64,000 bases of DNA. It comes from Eretmocerus hayati. Lineage: Eukaryota; Arthropoda; Insecta; Hymenoptera; Aphelinidae. The number at the start of each line of letters is the position of its first letter. Within the stretch, counting starts at the first letter, position 1. Made by a program: the position numbers and the translations under genes. The stretch spans positions 13,384,727-13,448,726 of the forward strand of contig CM056743.1 in assembly GCA_029851415.1 (NCBI GenBank), in the 5' to 3' direction. Below the pieces are notes generated by a model that did not search any database, was not told the origin of the DNA, and saw nothing but the letters and a program-made list of their open reading frames with translations. Of this stretch, positions 1 through 10,620 are shown in pieces.

Positions 1-700
1 TCAGCATTGGGAACGTCATGATTCATGAACTGCAAAACCGCGAATTGCTCCCGAGCTATTGACTTGCTTGTCCTTCCTCGTGGTGCAATTCAAAGTGGAT
101 CTACGGCAAATTAGCATGGCTATACTCTCTATCTCAGTGGCGATAATAATAATCCTCTGCGGTACTGCAAACTCGTGCCAGTGACAGAACATCCAACGTA
201 CAGGTTGGACGTATAAGAGGACATCACATAGGAAATACGCAGAGCTCGGATTTGATAAACGTGTTCTGTTCCTTTGGACATGTATGAATATGAGCTCGGG
301 CAGTTGAACTACAATTGAAATCAATTAAGCCACTCGGGGAGCGAGGGTCAGCCAGATAATTAATGTCGGCAACATGATTTTGTGCCGTGGACTCTCGAGT
401 TATGAGGCAAAGCGGGAGACTCTGTGCTGGCCTGTCGTGTACACGCACCCACATTTGATTCAGCCAATGAAACTTGGTTGCGCTTGCCTTCCACAACTTT
501 GAACTCATAGCTAGCCAACCAACCCTCACCTATACACTTATATGTTATGCATTTATTAGGGAGACTATGTTCTTCTTTTATGTAGAAAAAATTGAGACCA
601 TCAAAGTCAAATCATTCGACGATGCATACATCAGACCAGGAAGGGTAGATTTCCCACCCTTGAACAGTGGATATCTTTTAACTTGAGCATTTATCAATTG
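1..700. other. Intergenic, no gene recognised
   Basis: Short open frames occur on both strands, but none has a recognisable domain, a convincing start context or splice sites. No repeat structure was seen before the tandem array that begins near position 710. Confidence 0.5.
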
Positions 701-707
701 GGAAACA

Positions 708-2740
708 GTGATCATTGTCGTAGTGAGAGTCAGACTACTTCATAGTCGTGGGAGCAATCATCATAGTCGGAGTGAAGGTCAGAAGGTCCGTGCTACCTAT
801 AAAAGTAGCGACAGTAGTCACAGCCAAGGTCAGAGTGTCCATAACAGTCGTAGTAGCAATGGGTGTAGCTGTAGCGTAGGTCGGAGGATTCGCACCAGTC
901 ATAAAAACAGTGACCATAATTACGGCCAAGGTCAGGGCACACCATTTAGTCATGAAAATACTGACCGGAGTACGGTGGAAGTGAAGCGACCGAGCTAGTT
1001 ATAAGAGCTGTGACCATGTTTGAACTGGAGGCCAGAGTGACCGTCACCACCGTGGTGACCATAAGGATTGTGGCACTGATTGTACAAGAGGGCAGAGTGA
1101 TCGTATCCATCATCAAACCCATGAATATGGTAGTGTTGGAGGTCAAATCGACCGTAGTAGTCGAAGAAGCAGTAATCGCAGTCAAAGACAAAGTGAGAAT
1201 TCTCCTATCGTTCATGAAAGCAGTTACCGCAGTCGCAGTTGAGGTCAGAGCTAACATAAAAGTCATAAAAGGTTTGTCCGTGGTTGTAATGGAGGTCAGA
1301 CTGCCCACAGAGTCATAGAGGCTGTGACCATAGTCACAGACAAGGTGAGAATCCTGCTATCAGTCTTGAAAGCAGATACTGTAGTCGCACTGAAGGTCAG
1401 AACTACCGTCATAGTCGTAAGAGTTGTGCCCGTGGTTATGCTGGGAGTGAGAGTGACGGCAGTAACCCTAGAAGCAGTGACCATAGTCATCGAAAAGGTG
1501 AGAATCCTCCTATCGTTCATGAAAGCAGTGACCGTATTCGGAGTGAAGGACCGAGCTACCGTAATGGTCATAAGAGTTGTGACCGTGGTTGTAATGGAGG
1601 TCAGACTGACTGTAGTTGAGCAGTAAACCTAGTGACAAACAAAGTGAAGATTCTCCTATCGTTCATGAAAGCAGTGAATGTAGTCGGAGTGAAGGTCCGA
1701 GCTACCGTAATAGTCATCAGAGCTGAGACCGTGGTTGTATGGAGGTCAGACTGACGGTAATAGTCTTAGAAGCAGTGACCATAGTCACAGACAAGGTGAG
1801 AATTCTGCGATCAGTCTTGAAGGCAGATACTGTAGTCGCACTGAAGGTCAGAACTACCGTCATAGTCGTAAGAGCTGTGCCCGTGGTTATGCTGGGAGTG
1901 AGAGTGACGGTAGTAATCCTAGAAGTAGTGACCATAGTCATAGACAAGGTGAGAATTACCCTATCGTTCATGAAAGCAGTGACCGTAGTCGGCGTGAAGG
2001 ACCGAGCTACCGTAATAGTCATCAGAGTTGTGACCGTAGTCGCAGTGGAGGTCAGAGCTACCGTCATAGTCATAAGAACTGGTCCAGTGGTTGTGATAGA
2101 GATCAGACTGATGGTACCAGCCATAAAAATTGTAGGTTTGGTTGTACTAGAGGTCATAGTGATCGTAAAAGTCATAGAGCTCGTGATTGTGGTAGTAGTG
2201 GATATCAGATTGGCCGTAGTAATCACAAAAGCAGTAACCGCGGCACAGATAAGGTGAGCATTCTCGTATTAATCAGTGACCGTAGTCACTGGGAGATCAG
2301 GACGCGCGTGCTAGTCATCGAAGTAGTTGTCCCTAGCTGCATCGGAGGTCAGAAACCAGATAGTTCGTGTCCGTAAGTGGTAGCCGAAGCCAGAGTCCCC
2401 GCAATAGTCATAAAAGCAGTTGACGTACTCGTTATTGGAGGTCAGAGCACCTTACTTGTGGTAATGGAATCAGTGATCGTAGTCATGGTGGCTGCCGGTT
2501 TGCCCGCAATCTTCATGGTGAAGGAGGCCGTAGTTGCAGTAGAGTTCGATGATTCTGCTACTTATACGGCTATTGCCACTTGCCCTTTGAATTTGGTCAA
2601 TGTTTTTATGTCCACTGCAGGTTTTCCTTTCATCACGAGGACCACGGTATTGACTTCAAAGGCCTCCATAATTCCTCCACCGTCCCTTGCATCCGTGATT
2701 ACTGCTTCTGACATCCACAATGAATTTGAATGATGCCCGT
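708..2740 (+). repeat. Degenerate 51-bp (17-codon) tandem repeat array, possibly a decayed coding gene
   Basis: The array is built of diverged units of about 51 bp. In the plus frame open from 1735 to 2376 the units read as 17-residue blocks rich in S, H, R, G, C and N, for example YRNSHQSCDRSRSGGQS followed by a block beginning YRHSHKNWSSG. Earlier units (708-995) use another frame, and reading through the array meets stops and frame changes (near 996, 1035 and 1615). The minus strand is also open, reading as T/V-rich sequence, because the repeat has few stop triplets on either strand. No ATG opens the 1735-2376 frame. A higher-order duplication of 451 bp is present. No family is recognised. 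It could be a decayed low-complexity gene, a multi-exon gene or a plain minisatellite; the three-fold unit length favours a coding origin without proving it. Confidence 0.6.
1326..2052. repeat. 451-bp higher-order duplication within the 51-bp array
   Basis: The stretch from about 1326 (TAGTCACAGACAAGGTGAGA) recurs at about 1777 with few differences over about 275 bp. The offset of 451 bp is not a multiple of three, so the two copies lie in different reading frames. This suggests unequal exchange with no current coding constraint across the whole array. Confidence 0.7.
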
Positions 2741-5700
2741 AGTTTTACTCAAGGGGGTAGGCCAGAATTTGGGATAATAGTTTTTTCTTGGACTGATAGA
2801 TCGATGTGGACGCACTCATAAATAGCAGCACAGGCCATTCCGCTGAATAGTTGCATGACGGTTGCTAGGCTGGCTTGTGAGAACTCACAATCAGTGGTAT
2901 TTTTGAGAACTAGACGTATGTTTTCAATACTTTCACAGCATCGAATTCCTTATCAAATGACAAAATCTAACAATAGATCTCTCCTTTGACTGTCTGATGT
3001 TAAAATGTATACCAAAAGAATGAGATCGACCCATAAAAACCGAAGTAGTTTGGAAGTAGTTTCCATATCCCGCCAATCGAGTTGAATATCTTACGGATCC
3101 TATAGGTAACTACATGCAGTAACTATTGACCTTGCAAGAAAGACATCATGCTTTTGCTACAGCCGAGCCCCAAAACATTTGTTTTGGTAAAAAGAATACA
3201 CACTTGGCACCACGCACAACGCTCGAGTGTACACTCAAAAAATCATCATCTGTGGCCAGCGTAACTTATAATGCACCAACTCATGCTCACATAGTAATAT
3301 GAGCGATTATCTGAAATGTGTGTGGCAAAATTATAGGTTTGGTAGGCTTATTAGGAGAAGCGAGGGTAGTTGAGAAGGTTGACATGTGCACGGATGAACC
3401 CCAGCGAATATCAAAAAGCTAAACCACAACGTATAATGGAGAACAGGGCAGTTCGTCGATTAATTTCGTAGGGCAAATCACGGCGGATCCCATTAAAATG
3501 CGCATAAAACTCGTTGCGGCCTTGCACAGCTGCGGTATTAAATTGACATGCCATCAACCGGTGTATATTATTTCTGTTTCGCATACACGTTATTCGTATA
3601 TTTTGTTCTTTATTGGGGTACTACCCTTACGCCACCATATTTGATAAACACTTTGATCACAGAGATTTCTCGTTGTAAAGAGTGAATTTAATTGCAATCC
3701 GAACTCAAATCGGAGAGATTGAATTTTGGAGATGAGATTTCGGTTTTGATAAATGTTAGCTCATTTTGTGGAAACACAAAATTCAGAGTTCAATATTAAA
3801 CTCAGTGATGCTGTGGGGGAACACAGTAGAAAGACGTGATTTTGTTAGAAGACGGGTAGGGAAGTTTCATCCAAAAAAATGAGAATTTTAGTTATGACCA
3901 CTGCTCATGAGAATCTTGTAAGTTCATAAGATGAGATAATGCAATTTCTGATTCGGTAAGATAAAGCGCGCCATTCATGTCCGTAGGAAATATTCATTAT
4001 GGTTCGAAATTGGACATAACTTTATTGCTGTGCATTCAAACTGTTAACTTCTGGAATAAAGAATGTATTTATCCTTGAAGATCATTCATGAATATCCATT
4101 TCATATCTAGCAAGTTCAAATATAGAATTTTTAGTATTTTATTTCTTGACTCTCTAGTTTTCACTGTCTTTATCACGAATGGGATCGAGCTCGGATCGAG
4201 GAGCCGAGCTTGATTGATAGTCATAATCTCTCAGCTCGGAATTTTCCGGAAGAGTTCTATGCCAGACTTCAAACTTACCTCTACAAAAATTATGTTAATC
4301 ATTGAACTGAGTGGTTCGAGTGAATTGAAAAATTGTAAATCACACTGATATATTTTTATTGGTTCAAAATTCACCGAGAAACCAAACACACATAAAAAGT
4401 AATTGGTTCTTTTTTTCAAGCCTCCTTTATCTTAGACTTATTAGAGGAATTACCGAAAAGATAGAAGTAATAACAGAAACTACAAATGAGTTTATGTTAC
4501 AGGGTCTCGAAAACCAATGCATCGAAATAGGATTCGGAAGCAGAGCGTACATGAGGAGGAATTCCAGCAACCACTATATGAATCCGCTTAGGGTTATTGG
4601 TGATCCTCAGATGAAACTGAGTGTTCGCCCATTCAATAAATCGGCTAATCGCGACAATCAAAAAACGACCACTCCGTCCATACATCAGCTGTTATATATC
4701 CTTCCAAGAACCACATATATTTTTATTCTATGTTGCCGCAACAACGTCCACGCATTGATCTTGCCCTAACCTTTAACCTGTGACTATAAGTATGTAAGTA
4801 GCTCTCAAATATTCAGTATTCAAGATCGGTAAGGGCAGCCATATTCGATCTTACATCTCTTAGGTGACAAAAGATGCCACGCTTGGCTATTATAAGTGTT
4901 ACTCTATAAAGACCCAAGTTTTTCCGAGGTCGAGTGGCCCTCAGACCTATAATCCTTGGACAATATAGCTTCTCGTGCCAAAACAGATTTCAAAAAGCAA
5001 TTCATAAAGATGCCGACGCTTGTTGCTTTATAATGCTGGCAAACAAGGCGATCTAGATGAAGCTGAAGGTGAGTATTATAATAGAGGCATTGAGGCTGCT
5101 TTGTGGGTTGCCGCCACTGGTTTTCTCTCACCTTTGAAAATGTAAAGGCATGATGCGCCCTTTTCACGTCCTGGCTCGTGTCGAATGAGAGGAAAATGCC
5201 GCATGGCCGATAATGAGCTCGAAAAAGCGTTCGAGCTCAGGGTTTTGACCCTCTGAACATATTAGAGACCATTTTCTATATAATCTACGATCGTTTCTCT
5301 TCTGTTCACGCTTTTTTCTCACTATGCTTGTGGTAATGCTTTGTTTGCTACGATTTAGCCGATCATCCGATAGACGAATATTCGGCTTTGCGGTAATCCT
5401 TTAGTGCTAATTTTTCCATTAAGCTGATCCTCTTTGGTAAAAAGCTTACGATAGAATCTTGTTGAGAATGGTATTGAAATATCTGATCGTGCGAACCTTA
5501 CGAACCCATATGAATTCGTTTTATGAATTAAGTTTTTGGGAGAAATTACCGTGGATTTGATTGTAAATTTGATCTCCATTTGGTGGATTGGTCGATAACT
5601 CCTGGAGAATAGCTCCAAAATGTTAGGATTCTTCAAACGCAAATAACCTGTTTTTCAGAGATTTTCTTGACATAGATAGAAATTCCGACGTGGTAGCTCA

Positions 5701-6072
5701 GAACGGAGCCCAGAGGCCTACTCAGTCGGTCATCATGCATTGAAATAACCTGAGTGGATAACCCGTGCAAGCGAGAACTCTTCTTGCTCGTGATTTTCGA
5801 AGAACAGAGATTATTGCGAAATAGGTCCTTTTCATATTTTGGGAGTCAACAACACGCTGCTCCGAAAAAGGCTTTGACCGAACTCGTATGCACCGAATAT
5901 ATCTAAACGGAATATTTCAACATAGAATTGTCTGAACTTTCCGAATCCGTGGTCAAAGTAGGTGTTAGATAGACCCAACTGGCTGCACTAGTGTTTTTGC
6001 ACGTATATGCCAACTTTCTTGTCAGTCCAAAAACATATGTTTAGTTTGAAACATCTATCACAGTTGATTCAA
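2741..6072. other. Intergenic, nothing recognised
   Basis: AT-rich sequence with only short open frames. The largest is a 136-codon frame at 4359-4769, with no recognisable motif and an antisense open frame over the same bases. No RNA gene or clear repeat was seen. Confidence 0.45.
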
Positions 6073-6425
6073 CGTGTGATACTAACAAGGGGAACACCAA
6101 CCTTGTAGATCCTGAATCTTGAGGAAACTTTTGAAATCATCTTGTTTTGGTGAGAAATGAATACCCAAAAAGGTTTTGTCCAATAGGCTTTCCATCCTGA
6201 GATTTAGTTGACGTGATTTCGCCCATTTAGGACCATGTTAAAAATTCGTACGTATAGATATACTGACAATGCGAATCTCCATAGCTGAATCTGGGGATGA
6301 AAGGCCCATTTGACAAAAATCTTCTGGGTCCCTTCATTTTTCACCAAAACAAGATGATTCCCAGAAATTCGTCAAGATCCAGGACCCGCAAGGTTGGTGC
6401 TCCCTTTGTAAGTTTAATCACGCAC
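6073..6425. repeat. Imperfect inverted repeat (foldback or MITE-like)
   Basis: The left arm (about 6073-6183) and the right arm (about 6313-6425) are diverged inverted copies. Both contain the core ATCATCTTGTTTTGGTGA (reverse complemented on the right) and a segment reading CACCAACCTTG. About 130 bp separate the arms. No open frame and no clear target-site duplication was seen, so an old non-autonomous foldback element is the best reading. Confidence 0.6.
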
Positions 6426-6454
6426 TATGGAAACTCAGACGAATTCATGATGGA

Positions 6455-7378
6455 ATACCGCCACCTGGGGTAACTTTGGATAAAACCGCATTCGTTCCCT
6501 CAAATCTGGCATAACTTGTACGTCTTACATCAAAATTGCATTTGCACCTATGGTCAATCAAAAGCTCACCTTTTCAGCTTTCGATGGTGGGGTTGATAAA
6601 GTTCATTTAGACGTTTCTGAACAGATCTATGAGCACTCAAAGTCGTTTTCTCAAGTTGAACCGTTTGGGACAACTTTGAAACAGGAATTGGTATTTATCA
6701 TTTATTTATGAATTAAATCATACAGTTGATTTTCACTATCAATAATCGAAAGCTGAGTGTCTTAATTTTCCATTGACCTATTGTAAAAGTTTATTTTGTT
6801 GAATTTAACTTCTATATTCGAGCATAGACACCTTCAGCATACCTCACTGCCCACGCTATACAGCTGCCTCTTGAGGAGAGAAATACCTCCTTAGTCAGTT
6901 TCTGACAAAAATTGTCATGATTCGGCTTCAGGTCGAAATGAGACGTTCCTCAGCTCATTTTGGAGCACTTATTAACGGCTACTTGAAAGAAATAGGATTT
7001 GATTGTGATATAGATGTTAGAACATAATTGAGAGAACATGAAAAACTGTTTCAAAGGTAACAGCAATTTCCGAAGAAACCACGTACATTCCAGTTTTTAC
7101 TCTAAAAAATCGAAATTGAGAAAAAGTACACTACTAATGTAACAATGGATTCGTCGAGATATCTGTACAAAGAAGTGAAATCTAGCTCAGTAACCATGGA
7201 CCCGTCCTGCAAAAGTCTCACTATTTTCTCCGAGAGCGATCCGAGAGTCTGTTTGTTGAATTAAAAACATATTCCCGAAAGAAATCCGTTTAGAAACGAA
7301 CTCACAGTTGATGGAGGCACTCCATGGGTTGTTCCAAAGTTACCCTCCCTGTACCAAAGTAACCCCAATTGACGGTAT
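6455..7378. mobile_element. Non-autonomous TIR transposon (TGGGGTAACTTTGG family)
   Basis: The left end reads ATACCGCCACCTGGGGTAAC then TTTGG. The reverse complement of the right end reads ATACCGTCAATTGGGGTTAC then TTTGG, giving imperfect terminal inverted repeats of about 25 bp. At the right end the CCAAAGT-type motif occurs twice with about 20-bp spacing (7334 and 7354). The same doubled end recurs at 19992-20039. The interior of about 0.9 kb has no long frame, so the element is non-autonomous. Superfamily is not assigned because no clean target duplication could be read. Confidence 0.55.
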
Positions 7379-9520
7379 GTGATTTAGATTTTTTTGGTGA
7401 TGGAAATCAGTTATAATACGGTCGGAAAGATTTTGAAAAAGCGTGTCGAGGAGCGTGTTTTTTGACTCCCAAAACATGTAAATACCCCAATTTTCATCAT
7501 TCTAATTTAACAATGCCACTTTCAAATGCGGTTTGGAAGTTTTTGTGATGAAAAAACGTAATTGCCTTGCGCTCACAGGCTCATTCCGGGCACGGAGGAC
7601 TCGTTTCCAGAGCGAGGAAGGGAAATCAACTGTTCTACTACCGAAATGGATGTACTGGCTCAGTGAAAGAATGTACTATTTCACAATGATCTTTGTTTTT
7701 CTAAGTTACGATCTAAAAGAATTTTTGCTTGCTCAAGGTATCCAAATGTGCTTTTCCGCAAAATGGCCGTCTGAAGAATGACTCCGAGCTTCACCACGAG
7801 CGTCGGGATTTTCGTCCAGGCGAAGAAAATTAAAAAAAAAAAACAGAACTCTGGCATCTAGCGAGTAATCTCGACGCTCTGGAAAAATCTGGCGCCCGGA
7901 TTCAATTTCTACATCGAAAAGTATGTAAGAATTTCGTGGTTCGGTCGATGTAACATTCCGTCCCTTGAACTTTCAAGCAAACTTTTGTTTTCCAATGTAA
8001 CCTACATCTAAGGTTTCCGCAACTCTTCTCATCTCTTTCTGAATAAATTTTCCAGGTAAATTATTTTTTCTAAAATTTCACAAGGCGCTCATTCTTAAGA
8101 AATTAAATTCAAACTCCATCAAGTGTTTGTTCGTCAGAATATAAGTGGGGTGAACTAAAGCTTCGAGTTGAATCTTACTCCGATTCAAAATTGAGCCAAA
8201 CAAATATAGAAAATCGCATGATAGTGACTGTATTTTGCATTCAGTGGTGAGGGTATTTGTGATAAGATCCACGGATTATCAGGAATGGATGAACACATTC
8301 TTCAATCCACTGAGCTAAAGTAGAGCCAACGAGTGAATAAATCACAGAGGTCCATATGAGGGATGATCGTTGAAATCAACAATTTTCCACTCAAATTCTA
8401 ATTTGGCTATGATTAGAGTATCTTTGACATTTTCAATGCCTTTCGTCACATCAGAATTTATCTCCAAAGTAATGAGAAGGGGTGAAATAAGAAACAAAGC
8501 CGCAGAGGTTGAAATTTTTCGTTTTTTATTGAACACGTTCACTGTAACTGGTTCTATCGGTGAGATTCGCGTGTCCTTTTCTGTGTGCTGAACATTTTTG
8601 ATTTATGAAAATTAACAGTATGCCAATTTAACCAATAGGACCTTTTGCACACAAAGGAGGAACTGCGATTTTTGCCCTCGCTGCGAATGTGTTGATTTTT
8701 TGTTATAATTCAATATCAATACGGAGGCATACTGATAATTTGAAAATCTCATATGATGGGATTAGGGAAACTTTTCACACGATCAGCTGGAGATTTCCGC
8801 CCACGAATGTTAGGTGAAATGAACATAGCTCATTTATGTCCAGTGTTCAACCTTCAAAAATGCAGGCACTGAATTTGGAGTTAAGCCCCGTCACCAATCT
8901 CTTCCGGATCATCGGGAATGCTCATTTGGTCTCTCACGAATGACAATGATCTTCAAGACGGAAGCAGTTCTAAACTGGACACATCAAGGAACAAGGAAAG
9001 AGGGAGTAAAGAAAAAAAGAGCCTTGGCCCGTGCCATGTAAATAGAGTATGCTTCTAGACGCCTCGGTCTCAAATTTCAATACCCAATGCCGCCATATAG
9101 GCTCTAGAAGACCTAAAGCACTCGAATAGCCATTGACAGATTTGCAAACAAGCTCTTTTGGGTGACAATACCGTAGTCTGTATTTAGTATAAAACCACAA
9201 TGGTCAGAGGGGATGCTGTACTTACCTGAATTTCGATGCTCCTTTGACCGCATCGTCAGTCATGGGCGGTTCATCAGAGCATCAGATCATCAGATCAGCG
9301 GTCGCGAGTAGTACATTTTTCTTCCGCTCCGGATCCTTAACGCGGTTTCTTTGACATTAAAAGTGAGGTGGAGCGTGGACTTTCTTTCATACATGTAAAG
9401 AGGCTATATCTGATTTCTTGGACTCAGCTACTGGAGAATATTGCTTTGCTTCGATGAGATCGCGCTTCAGAGTATATAATCGTAGGTTTCCACGTGTACA
9501 CATTTGTGGTAAAGATGAAT
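7379..9520. other. Intergenic, nothing recognised
   Basis: Short open frames on both strands, none recognised. A good splice-donor-like sequence occurs on the minus strand near 9222-9232, but no adjoining coding frame supports an exon. Confidence 0.4.
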
Positions 9521-9534
9521 TGAGTATTAATGCA

Positions 9535-9890
9535 AATTATGAAGGTGTAATTTTATCGGTCTTTGCGAGTTAAAGTCAGCAAATTTTGCTGAATTTTTAG
9601 CATCAATCGAGAATGGATTTTTCTCCACTCTCGATCAATGCACCTTTAGAGCCTCGTATGGTTCCGAGGATGCATCTAAAGGATTTTGATGGAAAGGAAT
9701 GAAAAGTAAAGATGAGAAATGAGAAACTTGATGAAAAATTTTGATTCTACGCTGATGTTGTGCGTGTTTCGCCCTTCTCTCATTGCTCGGGCTTTTCAAA
9801 GTGGTGGAAGAGCAATGAGAGTTTACCACTGACAAGCGGCTCAAGTGGCCGAATGTTCGATGGTTTGAACGCCTTTATATACGAAAGTTC
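9535..9890. mobile_element. Truncated inverted copy of the 615-bp TIR element
   Basis: This segment matches the reverse complement of about 10195-10560 of the complete element almost base for base. It lacks the outer TIR segment at its left and stops at the TATA-like sequence on its right. With its neighbour it forms a near-perfect palindrome with arms of more than 300 bp. Confidence 0.6.
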
Positions 9891-9992
9891 ATCTTCGTTA
9901 TGCGCTTGCGAGAAAGGTCAATTTAACCCGCTATTTCCATTTGATTTCTCAACATTTTTACTTTGGCAGCTCTTCGGCCTTCTGCCGGAGAT

Positions 9993-10607
9993 ATATGTAA
10001 TTAATTTTGACACTCGATCGATATGATCGGATATCGTATTTATCACTCGCGGGAATTTCAAATTATGAAGGTGTAATTTTATCGGTCTTTGCGAGTTAAA
10101 GTCAGCAAATTTTGCTGAATTTTTAGCATCAATCGAGAATGGATTTTTCTCCACTCTCGATCAATGCACCTTTAGAGCCTCGTATGGTTTCGTATATAAA
10201 GGCGTTCAAACCATCGAACATTCGGCCACTTGAGCCGCGTGTCAGTGGTAAACTCTCATTGCTCTTCCACCACTTTGAAAAGCCCGAGCAATGAGAGAAG
10301 GGCGAAACACGCACAACATCAGCGTAGAATCAAAATTTTTCATCAAGTTTCTCATTTCTCATCTTTACTTTTCATTCCTTTCCATCAAAATCCTTTAGAT
10401 GCATCCTCGGAACCATACGAGGCTCTAAAGGTGCATTGATCGAGAGTGGAGAAAAATCCATTCTCGATTGATGCTAAAAATTCAGCAAAATTTGCTGACT
10501 TTAACTCGCAAAGACCGATAAAATTACACCTTCATAGTTTGAAATTCCCGCGAGTGATATATACGATATCCGATCATATCGATCGAGTGTCAAAATTAAT
10601 TACATAT
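9993..10607. mobile_element. 615-bp element with ~200-bp terminal inverted repeats
   Basis: Both ends read inward ATATGTAATTAATTTTGACA and continue as near-identical arms of about 200 bp (about 9993-10190 and 10407-10607). The roughly 215-bp core starts with a TATA-like TATATAAAGG (10195) and contains a short inverted repeat, CTCTCATTGCTC with GAGCAATGAGAG, at about 10252-10294. No protein frame is convincing. The long TIRs and short unique core suit a foldback or MITE-type DNA element. Diverged pieces of the arms recur at about 38660 and 55855 in this window. Confidence 0.6.
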
Positions 10608-10620
10608 GAGTATTAATGCA

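Larger units (their letters stand above)
9521..10620. mobile_element. Palindromic composite element with 14-bp target-site duplication
   Basis: The 14-mer TGAGTATTAATGCA occurs at 9521-9534 and again at 10607-10620, bracketing about 1.07 kb. Inside are one complete TIR element (9993-10607) and an inverted, end-truncated second copy (9535 to about 9890) joined by a roughly 100-bp unique spacer. A flanking duplication this long suggests that the composite inserted as one unit, or that it arose at a staggered break. No transposase frame is present. Confidence 0.6.

Noticed and set aside
4359..4769. 136-codon plus-strand frame
   Set aside because: No recognised motif, overlapping antisense frame, AT-rich context, no splice or poly(A) support.
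9222..9232. U1 snRNA 5' end (ACTTACCTGA)
   Set aside because: The following sequence does not match U1. It is better read as a donor-like site on the minus strand.
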